From JAZDFP01 sp043801445 (lineage in GTDB: Bacteria > Planctomycetota > MHYJ01 > JACQXL01), in contig JAZDMB010000016.1 in NCBI GenBank assembly GCA_043801445.1, positions 1 through 64,000 of the forward strand: a DNA stretch of 64,000 nt. Direction: 5' to 3'. The notes beneath the pieces are model-generated. The model did no database searches, was not told where the DNA came from, and was given only the letters and a program-made list of their open reading frames with translations. The translations under genes and the position numbers were made by a program. The first letter of the stretch is position 1, and each line of letters opens with the position of its first letter. Below are positions 7,472 through 16,667 of the stretch, in pieces.

Positions 7472-7843
7472 TTATTTAGGCGCCTTAGTGCCGTATTTAG
7501 AACGACTTTGTTTACGGCCCTCTACACCGCCACAATCCAGAACTCCGCGGACAATATGGTATCGGACACCGGGCAAATCACGAACACGACCGCCACGAAC
7601 TAAGACCATTGAATGTTCCTGTAGGTTATGCCCCTCACCCGGAATATAGACAGTAGCTTCTTTATTATTAGAGAATCTTACCCGGGCAATTTTCCGTAAA
7701 GCTGAATTCGGTTTCTTCGGCGTCATCGTCTTAACCTGAGTGCAGATTCCGCGTTTTTGAGGGCATCTGCTAAGAACAGGCGCTTTTGATTTTACTTTAG
7801 GAGTTCTTCTTCCTCGTTTAATTAATTGTTTTACAGTTGGCAT
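7472..7843 (-). CDS. rpsL: 30S ribosomal protein S12 with Arg88
   Basis: S12 is a decoding-centre protein. Its 123 residues align without gaps to E. coli S12 in the key loops: TPKKPNSALRK (Lys43 retained) and GEGHNLQEHS. At the second streptomycin-determining site the usual Lys88 is Arg (GGRVRDLPG). K88R is a known streptomycin-resistance exchange in other bacteria, so the organism may be naturally tolerant, or Arg may simply be the lineage norm. It is followed by rpsG. Confidence 0.96.
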   Translation of the reverse strand: MPTVKQLIKRGRRTPKVKSKAPVLSRCPQKRGICTQVKTMTPKKPNSALRKIARVRFSNNKEATVYIPGEGHNLQEHSMVLVRGGRVRDLPGVRYHIVRGVLDCGGVEGRKQSRSKYGTKAPK

Positions 7844-7916
7844 ATTTATAAATTATGTAAACAGATTAAACACCGATACGGGCGTTAAATCAGCTTACTC
7901 TCCTTTCAGGTTTTAT

Positions 7917-10900
7917 TTAATTAAGAATCTCCTCATCCGCTTGCAGTAAAGAGTCCTTATTTTTGTTTTTCAATTCCAAATCCATATATTCCGGGAAACT
8001 GGTTCCGGCCGGAATAATACGACCCATAATAACATTTTCTTTAATGCCTTTCAAGAAATCAATTTTACCGGCCAAAGCGGCTTCAGTAAGAACTTTAGTC
8101 GTTTCCTGGAACGATGCAGCTGCCATAAAACTATCCGATTGAAGCGTTGCCTTGGAGATACCGATCAGAGTTGGTTTAGCGGTCGCCGGAGTATCACCCT
8201 TTTTGCTGACCTTCTGGTTTTCATCTTTGAATTTAAATTTGTCTACGATTTCTCCTGCGATAAAAGCGGTATCGCCGCTTTTTACCACTTTCACTCTGCG
8301 AAGCATTTGAGCGACAATAATTTCAATATGTTTATCATTAATGCCGACATTTTGAGAGCGATAAACATTCTGGACTTCATGAAGGAGGTATTCCTGCAGT
8401 GCGTCAACTCCGGATATTCTCATAATATCCGCAAGAACCTGCGGTCCGTCAACTAACGGGTCGCCTGCTTTAACGACATCTCCGCGATGCACTCTAAGAT
8501 ATTTACCTGCCGGAATGGTGTGTTCCACTTTCATACTAGTTTCTTCATTATGCACGATAACACTCCGCTTCCCGGCTTTTTTCTCTCCGAATTCCACAAC
8601 ACCGTCAATTTCAGCAAGAACAGCAGGATTTTTAGGTCTCCTGGCTTCAAATAATTCAGTAACACGTGGTAAACCGCCGGTAATATCCTGAGAAGCTGAA
8701 AGTTCTCTCGGGGTTTTAGCAATAAGAGTTCCGCTTTCCACCTTTTCGCCTTCAACAACTTCGAAATAAGCTTTTTCAGGAATTGCATAGACGGCCTGGA
8801 TTTCCCCTTTATTATTTTCAACTATGATTTGAGGATGGAGGTCTCCTTTATGTTCAATGATAACCTTTCGCTTGATACCGCTCCGAGGATCTGTTTCTTC
8901 TTTCATCGTCTGTCCCTTGACGACATCTTCATAGCGGATAATACCGGCTTTTTCGGTTAAAATAGGGATATTATGAGCGTCCCACGAAGCTACTTTCTGA
9001 CGCGCTTTAACGTTTTCGCCTTCCTTGCAGTGAAGAATAGAACCGATAGGAATGGTATATCTTTCCATTTCCCTTTCTTTTGCATCCAGAATAATTATTT
9101 CGGCATTACGATTGACAACAATCATTTCATCTTTTGCCAGCACCGGTTTTAAGTTATTAAATTTAACAGTTCCCGAGTTTTTAACAATAATAGAAGTCTC
9201 TTCGATAGTTCGCGAAGCAGTTCCGCCGATATGGAATGTTCTCATTGTCAACTGGGTGCCCGGTTCTCCAATAGATTGAGCCGCAATAATTCCGGCCGGA
9301 ACCCCCAGCTCTATTAACTTGCTTGTAGATAAGTCCATTCCATAACAATAAGCGCAAAGCCCATGAGCTGCCTCGCAAGTCAGAGATGATCTTACTCTAA
9401 CTTTTTGGAATTCTAAACTTTCTATTTTTTTGGCAATATCATCAGTAATCAATTCGTTTTCTTTAACCAGTATTTCATCGGTGACAATATCAACAATGTT
9501 ATCACGAGCAACACGTCCGATTATATTCTGGCTCAAGGAAACATCCACCCGGTCTCCCCGATAAATTATACCCTTGGTAACTCCGTTAAGCGTCCCGCAA
9601 TCAAGCATAGAGATTACCATATTTTGAGATACATCAACCAATTTTCTGGTAAGATAACCGGCGCTGGCTGTTTTTAAAGCAGTATCAGCTAATCCCTTGC
9701 GAGCTCCATGTGTGGAGCTGAAATATTCAAGGACATTCAAGCCTTCCCGGAAATTCGCTTTAATCGGAGTTTCTATGATTTCTCCCGATGGTTTTGCCAT
9801 TAATCCACGCATTCCCGCTAATTGCCGGACCTGGTCAATACTGCCGCGCGCACCCGAATGCATCATGGAATAAATAGGATTCAAATAATATTTATTATCC
9901 CGCATATCATTTTTCAAGCCGCTAATCATGGCCTCTGCGACTTTTTCGCGAGCATGAGTCCAGCAATCAATAATCTGATTGTATCTTTCGCCGTCGGTCA
10001 CAAAACCCTTGCGATAATTCTGTTCTATTTTCACAACCTTTTGTTCAGTCTCTTTAATAATAGCATCCTTTTCAGGGGGAATTCTTATATCATCCTTGCC
10101 GATTGAAAGCCCAGAGATAGTAATCCATTTGAAACCCAGGTTTTTAATGTCATCGATAAGTTTTGCCGTTGAATTATTGCCGTATTTTTTATGGTATTTA
10201 TATATAATTTCATTAAGAAGTTTTTTATCAATCTCGTAATTATAATAATCATTTCCTTCGGGGAAAATATCATTAAATATCAAGCGCCCTAAGGTTGTTT
10301 TATATTTATTATTCAGAATGGGAGTATCCTTTCCCAGTCTGGTTAAAACCTGTTTTGATGTGATTTTAACATGAATAGGCGAATGAATGGAAATGCTTCC
10401 ATTATCATAACTTAAAATGCCTTCGGCCACATCATTTAAAAATCGTTTTCCAGTTTTGGTTTTTATATTTTCATTCCGATACTCCGGAGTTTCCAACATC
10501 AAGTAATTAATGCCTAATACAACATCCTGAGTAGAACTTATTATAGGGTTGCCATGCGCCGGAGAAAGCAGATTTTGAGTTGCCATCATTAAAGAAAATG
10601 TCTCCAGCTGAGCTTCCCAAGAAAGAGGTAAATGAACAGCCATTTGATCACCATCGAAATCGGCATTAAACGCGGGACACACTGAAGGATGTAAAGTAAT
10701 CGCGTTGCCTTCAACTAAAACCGGTTGAAATGCCTGAATGCCCATACGGTGCAGAGTTGGAGCACGGTTAAGCAAAACCGGATGGTTTTTAATAACATCG
10801 TCTAAAATATCCCAAACTTCTTCACTGCGCCGTTCAAGTATCTTTTTAGCGCTTTTTATAGTATCAACCCGCCCGTCATCTTTTAATCTTTTAATAATAA

Positions 10901-12032
10901 AAGGTTGGTATAACTCTAGAGCAATTCGTTTGGGCAATCCGCACTCATTCAGTTTTAATCCAGGGCCAACCACGATAACAGAACGGGCAGAATAATCCAC
11001 TCGTTTACCAAGGAGATTTTGTCTGAAACGACCTTGTTTTCCCTTAATCATATCAGCTAATGATTTTAAAGGACGACTATTACTCCCTGTAACAGGCCGC
11101 CGACAACGATCATTATCAAGAAGAGAATCTAATGCTTGTTGAAGCATTCTTTTTTCATTTCGTATAATAACTTCCGGAGCATTCAACTCAATTAGTTTTT
11201 TCAGCCGATTATTTCTATTAATTAAACGACGATAAAGGTCGTTTAAGTCGGATGTGGCAAAACTGCCGCTTTCCAAATGGACTAATGGCCTTAAATCAGG
11301 AGGAATAACCGGAACTGCTTCTAGAACGAAATGCTCCAACTTATTGTTTGATGCCGAAAACAGCCCGAATAATCGCAATCTTTTATATATATCTCTGGCT
11401 TTCGGACTATTGGATGCCAGTTTATTTAATTTGGCTTTCAAGTCGGAACAAATACCTTTAACATCCAGATTAACCAACAATTTTTTAATGGCTTTTCCGC
11501 CCATATCCGCCTGAAATTCGTTTTTATATCTAAGCTCATAATCATTCAATTGCTCGCTGGTAATAATCTGTCCGACCTTCAGAGGGCACTTAGTATTTTT
11601 AACCTCCGTTACCACATAATCCTGATAATAAATAATACGCTCTAAAGCGGATAATTTCATGTTAAGAATAGAGCCAAGGGGAGGAGAAACCACTTTGAAA
11701 AACCATATGTGAATAAGAGGGACCGCAAGACTTATATGGCCCATCCGTTTACGTCTAACCCGAGAGACTGTAATTTCCACGCCACAACGATCACAGATAA
11801 TACCCTTATATTTTATACCTTTATATTTCCCGCAAAAGCACTCCCAATCTTTTTCCGGTCCAAATATGCGTTCGCAAAAAAGGCCATCTCGCTCAGGACG
11901 CCAAGTACGATAATTAATGGTCTCCGGCTTCTTTACCTCGCCATATGACCACGATTTTATTTCTTCTGATGATGCTAATTTTATAGTAATCGAGTTGTAA
12001 TCATTAACTTGTTCGTAAGACGTTTCTATCAT
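7917..12032 (-). CDS. rpoC: RNA polymerase beta' subunit
   Basis: This is the catalytic largest subunit of RNA polymerase, 1371 aa. The N-terminal zinc ribbon has Cys65, Cys67, Cys80 and Cys83. The Mg-binding NADFDGDQM motif lies near residue 455-465. The trigger-loop and bridge-helix region reads AGYLTRKLVDV, and the second zinc site is CEAAHGLCAYCYG. The C-terminal SFQETTKVLTEAALAGKID is also typical. It is continuous, with no split, and lies downstream of rpoB with a 184-nt gap containing small hairpins. Confidence 0.97.
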   Translation of the reverse strand: MIETSYEQVNDYNSITIKLASSEEIKSWSYGEVKKPETINYRTWRPERDGLFCERIFGPEKDWECFCGKYKGIKYKGIICDRCGVEITVSRVRRKRMGHISLAVPLIHIWFFKVVSPPLGSILNMKLSALERIIYYQDYVVTEVKNTKCPLKVGQIITSEQLNDYELRYKNEFQADMGGKAIKKLLVNLDVKGICSDLKAKLNKLASNSPKARDIYKRLRLFGLFSASNNKLEHFVLEAVPVIPPDLRPLVHLESGSFATSDLNDLYRRLINRNNRLKKLIELNAPEVIIRNEKRMLQQALDSLLDNDRCRRPVTGSNSRPLKSLADMIKGKQGRFRQNLLGKRVDYSARSVIVVGPGLKLNECGLPKRIALELYQPFIIKRLKDDGRVDTIKSAKKILERRSEEVWDILDDVIKNHPVLLNRAPTLHRMGIQAFQPVLVEGNAITLHPSVCPAFNADFDGDQMAVHLPLSWEAQLETFSLMMATQNLLSPAHGNPIISSTQDVVLGINYLMLETPEYRNENIKTKTGKRFLNDVAEGILSYDNGSISIHSPIHVKITSKQVLTRLGKDTPILNNKYKTTLGRLIFNDIFPEGNDYYNYEIDKKLLNEIIYKYHKKYGNNSTAKLIDDIKNLGFKWITISGLSIGKDDIRIPPEKDAIIKETEQKVVKIEQNYRKGFVTDGERYNQIIDCWTHAREKVAEAMISGLKNDMRDNKYYLNPIYSMMHSGARGSIDQVRQLAGMRGLMAKPSGEIIETPIKANFREGLNVLEYFSSTHGARKGLADTALKTASAGYLTRKLVDVSQNMVISMLDCGTLNGVTKGIIYRGDRVDVSLSQNIIGRVARDNIVDIVTDEILVKENELITDDIAKKIESLEFQKVRVRSSLTCEAAHGLCAYCYGMDLSTSKLIELGVPAGIIAAQSIGEPGTQLTMRTFHIGGTASRTIEETSIIVKNSGTVKFNNLKPVLAKDEMIVVNRNAEIIILDAKEREMERYTIPIGSILHCKEGENVKARQKVASWDAHNIPILTEKAGIIRYEDVVKGQTMKEETDPRSGIKRKVIIEHKGDLHPQIIVENNKGEIQAVYAIPEKAYFEVVEGEKVESGTLIAKTPRELSASQDITGGLPRVTELFEARRPKNPAVLAEIDGVVEFGEKKAGKRSVIVHNEETSMKVEHTIPAGKYLRVHRGDVVKAGDPLVDGPQVLADIMRISGVDALQEYLLHEVQNVYRSQNVGINDKHIEIIVAQMLRRVKVVKSGDTAFIAGEIVDKFKFKDENQKVSKKGDTPATAKPTLIGISKATLQSDSFMAAASFQETTKVLTEAALAGKIDFLKGIKENVIMGRIIPAGTSFPEYMDLELKNKNKDSLLQADEEILN

Positions 12033-12216
12033 ATTTTTTTTATGCTCAACTACCCTGCACCAAAAGCACAGGTTATAATAAGGAAAGGATTGCGTTGAAA
12101 ATTTACGGTTTTCAAACTTTCCCTATAATGTAATCCTGCGGTAAAACCACAGGAAATTAACAAGTTAAATAAATCTCCCATTACAGCCTGGAATAAAACA
12201 CGCCGGACAACTGTTA

Positions 12217-15200
12217 TTATTTTTGTTTTTCCAATTTAACGCTTAATCCCAAACCCTTCATTTCATTAGTTAAAACCTCAAAAGAAACCGGAATAGAAGG
12301 TTCTAAAGAGTTTTCACCTTTAATAATAGATTCGTAAATTTTCGTTCTTCCATCTACATCATCGCTTTTTACTGTAAGCATTTCCTGCAAACAATGACTA
12401 GCGCCATATGCTTCCAAAGCCCATACTTCCATTTCTCCAAGCCGTTGACCACCGCCCCTTGCCTTACCACCCAAAGGTTGTTGAGTAATTAAAGAATAAG
12501 GACCTGTGGCACGGACATGAATTTTATCATCTACTAAGTGGTGTAGCTTCATAATATAAGCATAACCAACTGTAATTTTTTCTTTAAATGACTGGCCTGT
12601 CCGACCATCATAAAGTGTTATTTTACCATCTGCCGGTAATCCGGCTTTAAGCAGGAGGTCTGTGATATTATTTTCAGATGCCCCATCAAAAATCGGAGAA
12701 ACCACCCTGATATTCAATTTTTGAGCCGCCCAACCCAAATGAGTTTCTAAAATCTGACCGACATTCATTCGAGAAGGAACACCCAACGGATTAAGTAAGA
12801 TATCAATTGGCGAACCGTCAGGTAAAAATGGCATATCTTCTTCCGGAAGAATACGGGAAACCACGCCTTTATTACCATGCCGGCCGGCTATTTTATCACC
12901 GATGGAGATTTTACGTTTCGTTGCTATACGAATTCTTACCATTTCCAATATACCTGATGGTAAGTCATCCCCTCGCATTATTTTATTAACCTTTAAGTCT
13001 TTTTCATTTTCTAATTGTTCGCATTTAGAAAGGATCTGATTTATCCGTCGTTCCATAGATTGTTTTTCTTTTTTATCCCCAAACTCTATAGAATCAAACG
13101 TATTTCTAATTTTCTCCTTCAAATCAGCGAAATTTTTAATAGTGCCCCTTACTCCGTAAGTTATGGGCCGAGAAATAAATCTCTTCCCTAATAATTTTTC
13201 TATCGGTTTAATGCTATCTTCAAGAATCGTAATCAATTGAATGCTAAAATTCTTCTCTATTTTTTTAGCGCTTTTATCCACTTCTTCTTTTTGTTTTTCC
13301 GTCAAATCGTAATGTCGGCTAAAATATTGCGTGTCAATAACTATCCCCTCTACTCCAGGAGACACCTCTAATGACATATTTTTAACATCTTCACCTGCCT
13401 TGCCAAATATTGCGTGAAGCAGCTTTTCTTCAGGAGACAATTCCCCTTTGCTTTTAGGAGCTATCTTTCCGACAAGAATATCACCGGGTTTAACCTTAGT
13501 CCCGACACGAATAATACCATTCTCATCCAGGTTTTTAAGCGCTTTTTCAGGGACATTAGGAATATCTCTCGTAAATTCTTCCTTGCCAAATTTGGTTTCC
13601 CTTGTTTCTACTTCAAAATCCTCAATATGAATAGATGTAAAAACATCTTGCCTTACTAACCTATCACTGACGACAATAGCATCCTCAAAGTTGTATCCTT
13701 CCCAAGGCATAAAGGCAACGAAAATATTTCTTCCTAACGCTAATTCTCCTTGAGCTATGGCTGGTCCATCAGCAATAATCTGGTTTTTCTTAACTTTATC
13801 ACCTACTTTAACGCAAGTTTTCTGGTTAAAACAAGTTCGTTCTTTTAATCCTAAGAATTTTTTTATCTGATAAGTTTGATACTCTTGCAAGTCATCTTCT
13901 TTTGTTGCAGAGTTATCATTAGCAGAAGAAACGGTTGATTTGATAATAATCTGATCAGCAGAAACATAACTAACAACCCCGTTGTTTTTCGCCTTAACTA
14001 CTAACGATGAATTTTCTGCCGCCGTTTTTTCCAATCCGGTAACAACGATAGCAGGTTCCAAATTAATGAGAGGAACACCCTGTCTTTGCATGTTAGAGCC
14101 CATTAAAGCACGATTAGCATCATCATGTTCCAAGAAAGGAATCAAACCGGCTGAAATACCAACGAGTTGATACGGTGAAATATCTATATAAGTCATTTCT
14201 TGTGCCGTAACAAATTTAAATTCTTTATTATAACGGCATAATATTTTTTCGTCGGTTATTTTACCGTTTTTGTCTATATTAATATCTGCTGGCGCAAAGA
14301 TTTTATCTTTTTCTTCATCTGCCCTAAGATAATACACTTCATCCGTAACATGAGAATTCTTTACTACTCGATAAGGAGTTACCAAAAATCCATATTTATC
14401 TACTCGAGAAAAAGTAGCCAAAGAAGTAATCAATCCAATATTGGCACCTTCTGGAGTTTCTACAGGACAGATTCGACCATAATGCGAAGGGTGAACATCT
14501 CTAACTTCAAATCCGGCTCTTTTACGATTCAGTCCACCCGGTCCTAATGCACTAAGACGTTTTTCGTGAGCTAATTGCGATAGGGGATTAGTTTGGTCGA
14601 CCACTTGGGAAAGTTCGCTTCTTTCAAAGAAATGTTCAATCGCAGCTGATATAATCTTAGAATCTACAATGGTTCGCGGTGTTATTTCTTCTTTACTCTT
14701 ATCCGATGAAAATGCTGTTTGATTAAATTTAGAGGCAGCTATCGCAGCGTTTAGCCTCTCTGTAACCAATCGTTTCAGCCTAAAAAATCCTTTTCTGATT
14801 TCTTCTGTAGCCAATTCATCAACGGAACGAATACGACGATTACTTAAATCATCAATATCGTCTATGTTACCTTCCCCTTTTCGTAATTTTATTAAATACT
14901 TTAGTATTTCAATGATATCAGATTTCAATAGGGTTTGTTCTGTTTCAGGAACATTCAAATTGAATTTTCGATTGATCCTAAACCGACCCACTTGTCCTAA
15001 TTGATAATGGCTGATATCGAAAAATCTTTCGTTAAAAAGATTTTTAGCTCTATCTAATTGCGGAGGCATTCCCGGTTTCAACCGAGCATATATCTTTAAA
15101 AGAGCCTCATTAGTTGATTTGGTTGGATCCTGAACTAAAGTATTAATTATAAGATAGTCTTCCAGATGAGAAACCAACTCTAACTCTTGTATAACAGTAG

Positions 15201-15984
15201 AATCCATCAAGAAACTTGCTATTTCTTCCGAGATTCTTTCGCCAGCCTTCAAAATTTCCTTACTGGTTTCCGGATCAACTACATTTACTGCGGTATACTT
15301 TCCTATTAATTCATTTGGCGAGCTCATTCCTTTAATTTTAACTATCTCGGTATGATAAAAAGTTTTAATGATTTGAGCGTCAGAAGACAAATTCTCATCC
15401 ATTGCCCGTAAAAATACGGTTATCGGTATTTGGCTTCCCTGATCTATTTTAATAGTTGCAATATCTTTTTTAGTAGTGGTTAATTCCAACCAGCTTCCTC
15501 TTTGGGGAATAATTGTTGCTACAAACTGTTTCCGTTCACCAATAACTTCCTCTTTAATGTCAATACCTGGTGAGCGATGCAGTTGACTAACAATAATACG
15601 CTCAATACCATTAATGATAAATTCTCCCCCTCCGATCATCAGGGGAATATCTCCGAAATAAACATATTCTTCTATTGGTTCAGGTTTATTAAGCCTTAAA
15701 CGAGCTCTTAATGGAGCCGCGTAACTAATTTTTAAATCTTGACTTTCTTCTGGAGTATAACGAGGATGCCCAATTTCATACCAAAGATATTCTAACACAT
15801 ATGAACCATCAAATGATTTAACCGGAAATATTTCCCTGAAAAGAGATTCCAATCCTATATTTTTTCTTTGAGAATAAAGCACCTCTTGCTGAATAAATTT
15901 TTCGTATGCTTCCAAGTGAATAGGCAGCAATTCAGGAAAATGGTAAGGAAATATCCCTCTTCTATAAAGAGTTACTTCTGTCAT
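12217..15984 (-). CDS. rpoB: RNA polymerase beta subunit
   Basis: At 1255 aa it is full length. The rifampicin pocket reads LSQVVDQTNPLSQLAHEKRL followed by SALGPGG. The residues most often altered in resistance (Asp516, His526 and Ser531 in E. coli numbering) are wild type, so no rifampicin-resistance change is visible. RAGFEVRDVHPSHYGRICPVETPEG and GEMEVWALEAYGA are intact. No strong Shine-Dalgarno precedes the ATG at 15984 on the minus strand. The gene follows a stem-loop in the rplL-rpoB gap. Confidence 0.97.
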   Translation of the reverse strand: MTEVTLYRRGIFPYHFPELLPIHLEAYEKFIQQEVLYSQRKNIGLESLFREIFPVKSFDGSYVLEYLWYEIGHPRYTPEESQDLKISYAAPLRARLRLNKPEPIEEYVYFGDIPLMIGGGEFIINGIERIIVSQLHRSPGIDIKEEVIGERKQFVATIIPQRGSWLELTTTKKDIATIKIDQGSQIPITVFLRAMDENLSSDAQIIKTFYHTEIVKIKGMSSPNELIGKYTAVNVVDPETSKEILKAGERISEEIASFLMDSTVIQELELVSHLEDYLIINTLVQDPTKSTNEALLKIYARLKPGMPPQLDRAKNLFNERFFDISHYQLGQVGRFRINRKFNLNVPETEQTLLKSDIIEILKYLIKLRKGEGNIDDIDDLSNRRIRSVDELATEEIRKGFFRLKRLVTERLNAAIAASKFNQTAFSSDKSKEEITPRTIVDSKIISAAIEHFFERSELSQVVDQTNPLSQLAHEKRLSALGPGGLNRKRAGFEVRDVHPSHYGRICPVETPEGANIGLITSLATFSRVDKYGFLVTPYRVVKNSHVTDEVYYLRADEEKDKIFAPADINIDKNGKITDEKILCRYNKEFKFVTAQEMTYIDISPYQLVGISAGLIPFLEHDDANRALMGSNMQRQGVPLINLEPAIVVTGLEKTAAENSSLVVKAKNNGVVSYVSADQIIIKSTVSSANDNSATKEDDLQEYQTYQIKKFLGLKERTCFNQKTCVKVGDKVKKNQIIADGPAIAQGELALGRNIFVAFMPWEGYNFEDAIVVSDRLVRQDVFTSIHIEDFEVETRETKFGKEEFTRDIPNVPEKALKNLDENGIIRVGTKVKPGDILVGKIAPKSKGELSPEEKLLHAIFGKAGEDVKNMSLEVSPGVEGIVIDTQYFSRHYDLTEKQKEEVDKSAKKIEKNFSIQLITILEDSIKPIEKLLGKRFISRPITYGVRGTIKNFADLKEKIRNTFDSIEFGDKKEKQSMERRINQILSKCEQLENEKDLKVNKIMRGDDLPSGILEMVRIRIATKRKISIGDKIAGRHGNKGVVSRILPEEDMPFLPDGSPIDILLNPLGVPSRMNVGQILETHLGWAAQKLNIRVVSPIFDGASENNITDLLLKAGLPADGKITLYDGRTGQSFKEKITVGYAYIMKLHHLVDDKIHVRATGPYSLITQQPLGGKARGGGQRLGEMEVWALEAYGASHCLQEMLTVKSDDVDGRTKIYESIIKGENSLEPSIPVSFEVLTNEMKGLGLSVKLEKQK

Positions 15985-16041
15985 ATTAGGAGAATTAAGG
16001 TTCTATATTTTTATACGGGGAGATAGAATTTGTTAAAACAT

Positions 16042-16108
16042 CTGAAAACGGTTTGGGGTTAGACTTTTGTAAAAAAATCATTACTTTTTTATTCAAACTG
16101 TTTTTCAG
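16042..16108 (-). promoter_or_regulatory. stem-loop in the rplL-rpoB gap
   Basis: CTGAAAACGGTTTG (16042-16055) pairs with CAAACTGTTTTTCAG (16094-16108) with one bulge, around a loop of about 38 nt. In E. coli the equivalent gap carries an attenuator and an RNase III site. A similar role here is inference. Confidence 0.5.
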
Positions 16109-16125
16109 AATATGAAATACTTTAA

Positions 16126-16563
16126 CTATTTGATTTCTACTTTTGCCCCAGCAGCCTCAAGTTCTTTGACGATCTTTTCAGCTTCTTCTTTAGGTATACC
16201 AGTTTTTACCGGTTGTGGTGGAGTGTCGGAAAGTGCTTTAGCTTCCTTTAAACCAAGATTAGTTATAGTACGAATAACTTTTATTACTTGTATTTTATTT
16301 GCACCGGTATCCTGAAGAATCACATCAAATGCGGTTTTTTCCGCTTTTTCTTCTGCGCGTCCCGCATCTGCTGTGGCAGCCACTGGACCGGCTGCGGCAG
16401 CCATCGACATCGTTGCGGTTACTCCAAACTTATCTTCAAACGATTTGACAAAATTTTTAAGCCATATAACACTGGAATTGCTGATAACTTCTAGTAGCAA
16501 TTGACTTTTCTCGTCATCCTTCAAAGATTTAATGTTTTCCACTAGTTCTGTTGCAGTAGGCAT
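16126..16563 (-). CDS. rplL: 50S ribosomal protein L7/L12
   Basis: This is the stalk protein that recruits translation GTPases. Residues 1-50 form the dimerisation helices, an Ala/Gly-rich hinge runs about 53-72, and the C-terminal domain shows KTAFDVIL, NKIQVIKVIRTITNLGLKEA and VKTGIPKEEAEKIVKELEAA. At 145 aa it is longer than the usual 120-130 because of a longer N-domain and hinge. It has a very good ribosome site (AAGGAGG) and its own promoter. The usual upstream partner rplJ is not adjacent. Confidence 0.95.
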   Translation of the reverse strand: MPTATELVENIKSLKDDEKSQLLLEVISNSSVIWLKNFVKSFEDKFGVTATMSMAAAAGPVAATADAGRAEEKAEKTAFDVILQDTGANKIQVIKVIRTITNLGLKEAKALSDTPPQPVKTGIPKEEAEKIVKELEAAGAKVEIK

Positions 16564-16622
16564 TCTTATCCTCCTTCTTATACTTTTTTACTCTACAAGA
16601 AAATATTTTGTGAAACTTTTTT

Positions 16623-16650
16623 ATTGTATACAAATTAAATATTATGTCAA
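16623..16650 (-). promoter_or_regulatory. sigma-70-type promoter of rplL-rpoBC-str
   Basis: On the minus strand, TTGACA (16650-16645) and TACAAT (16628-16623) are 16 nt apart, about 60 nt before the rplL ATG. It is the only clear promoter seen upstream of rplL and probably drives the whole operon. Confidence 0.75.
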
Positions 16651-16667
16651 GAAAATAAAAAAATTAT

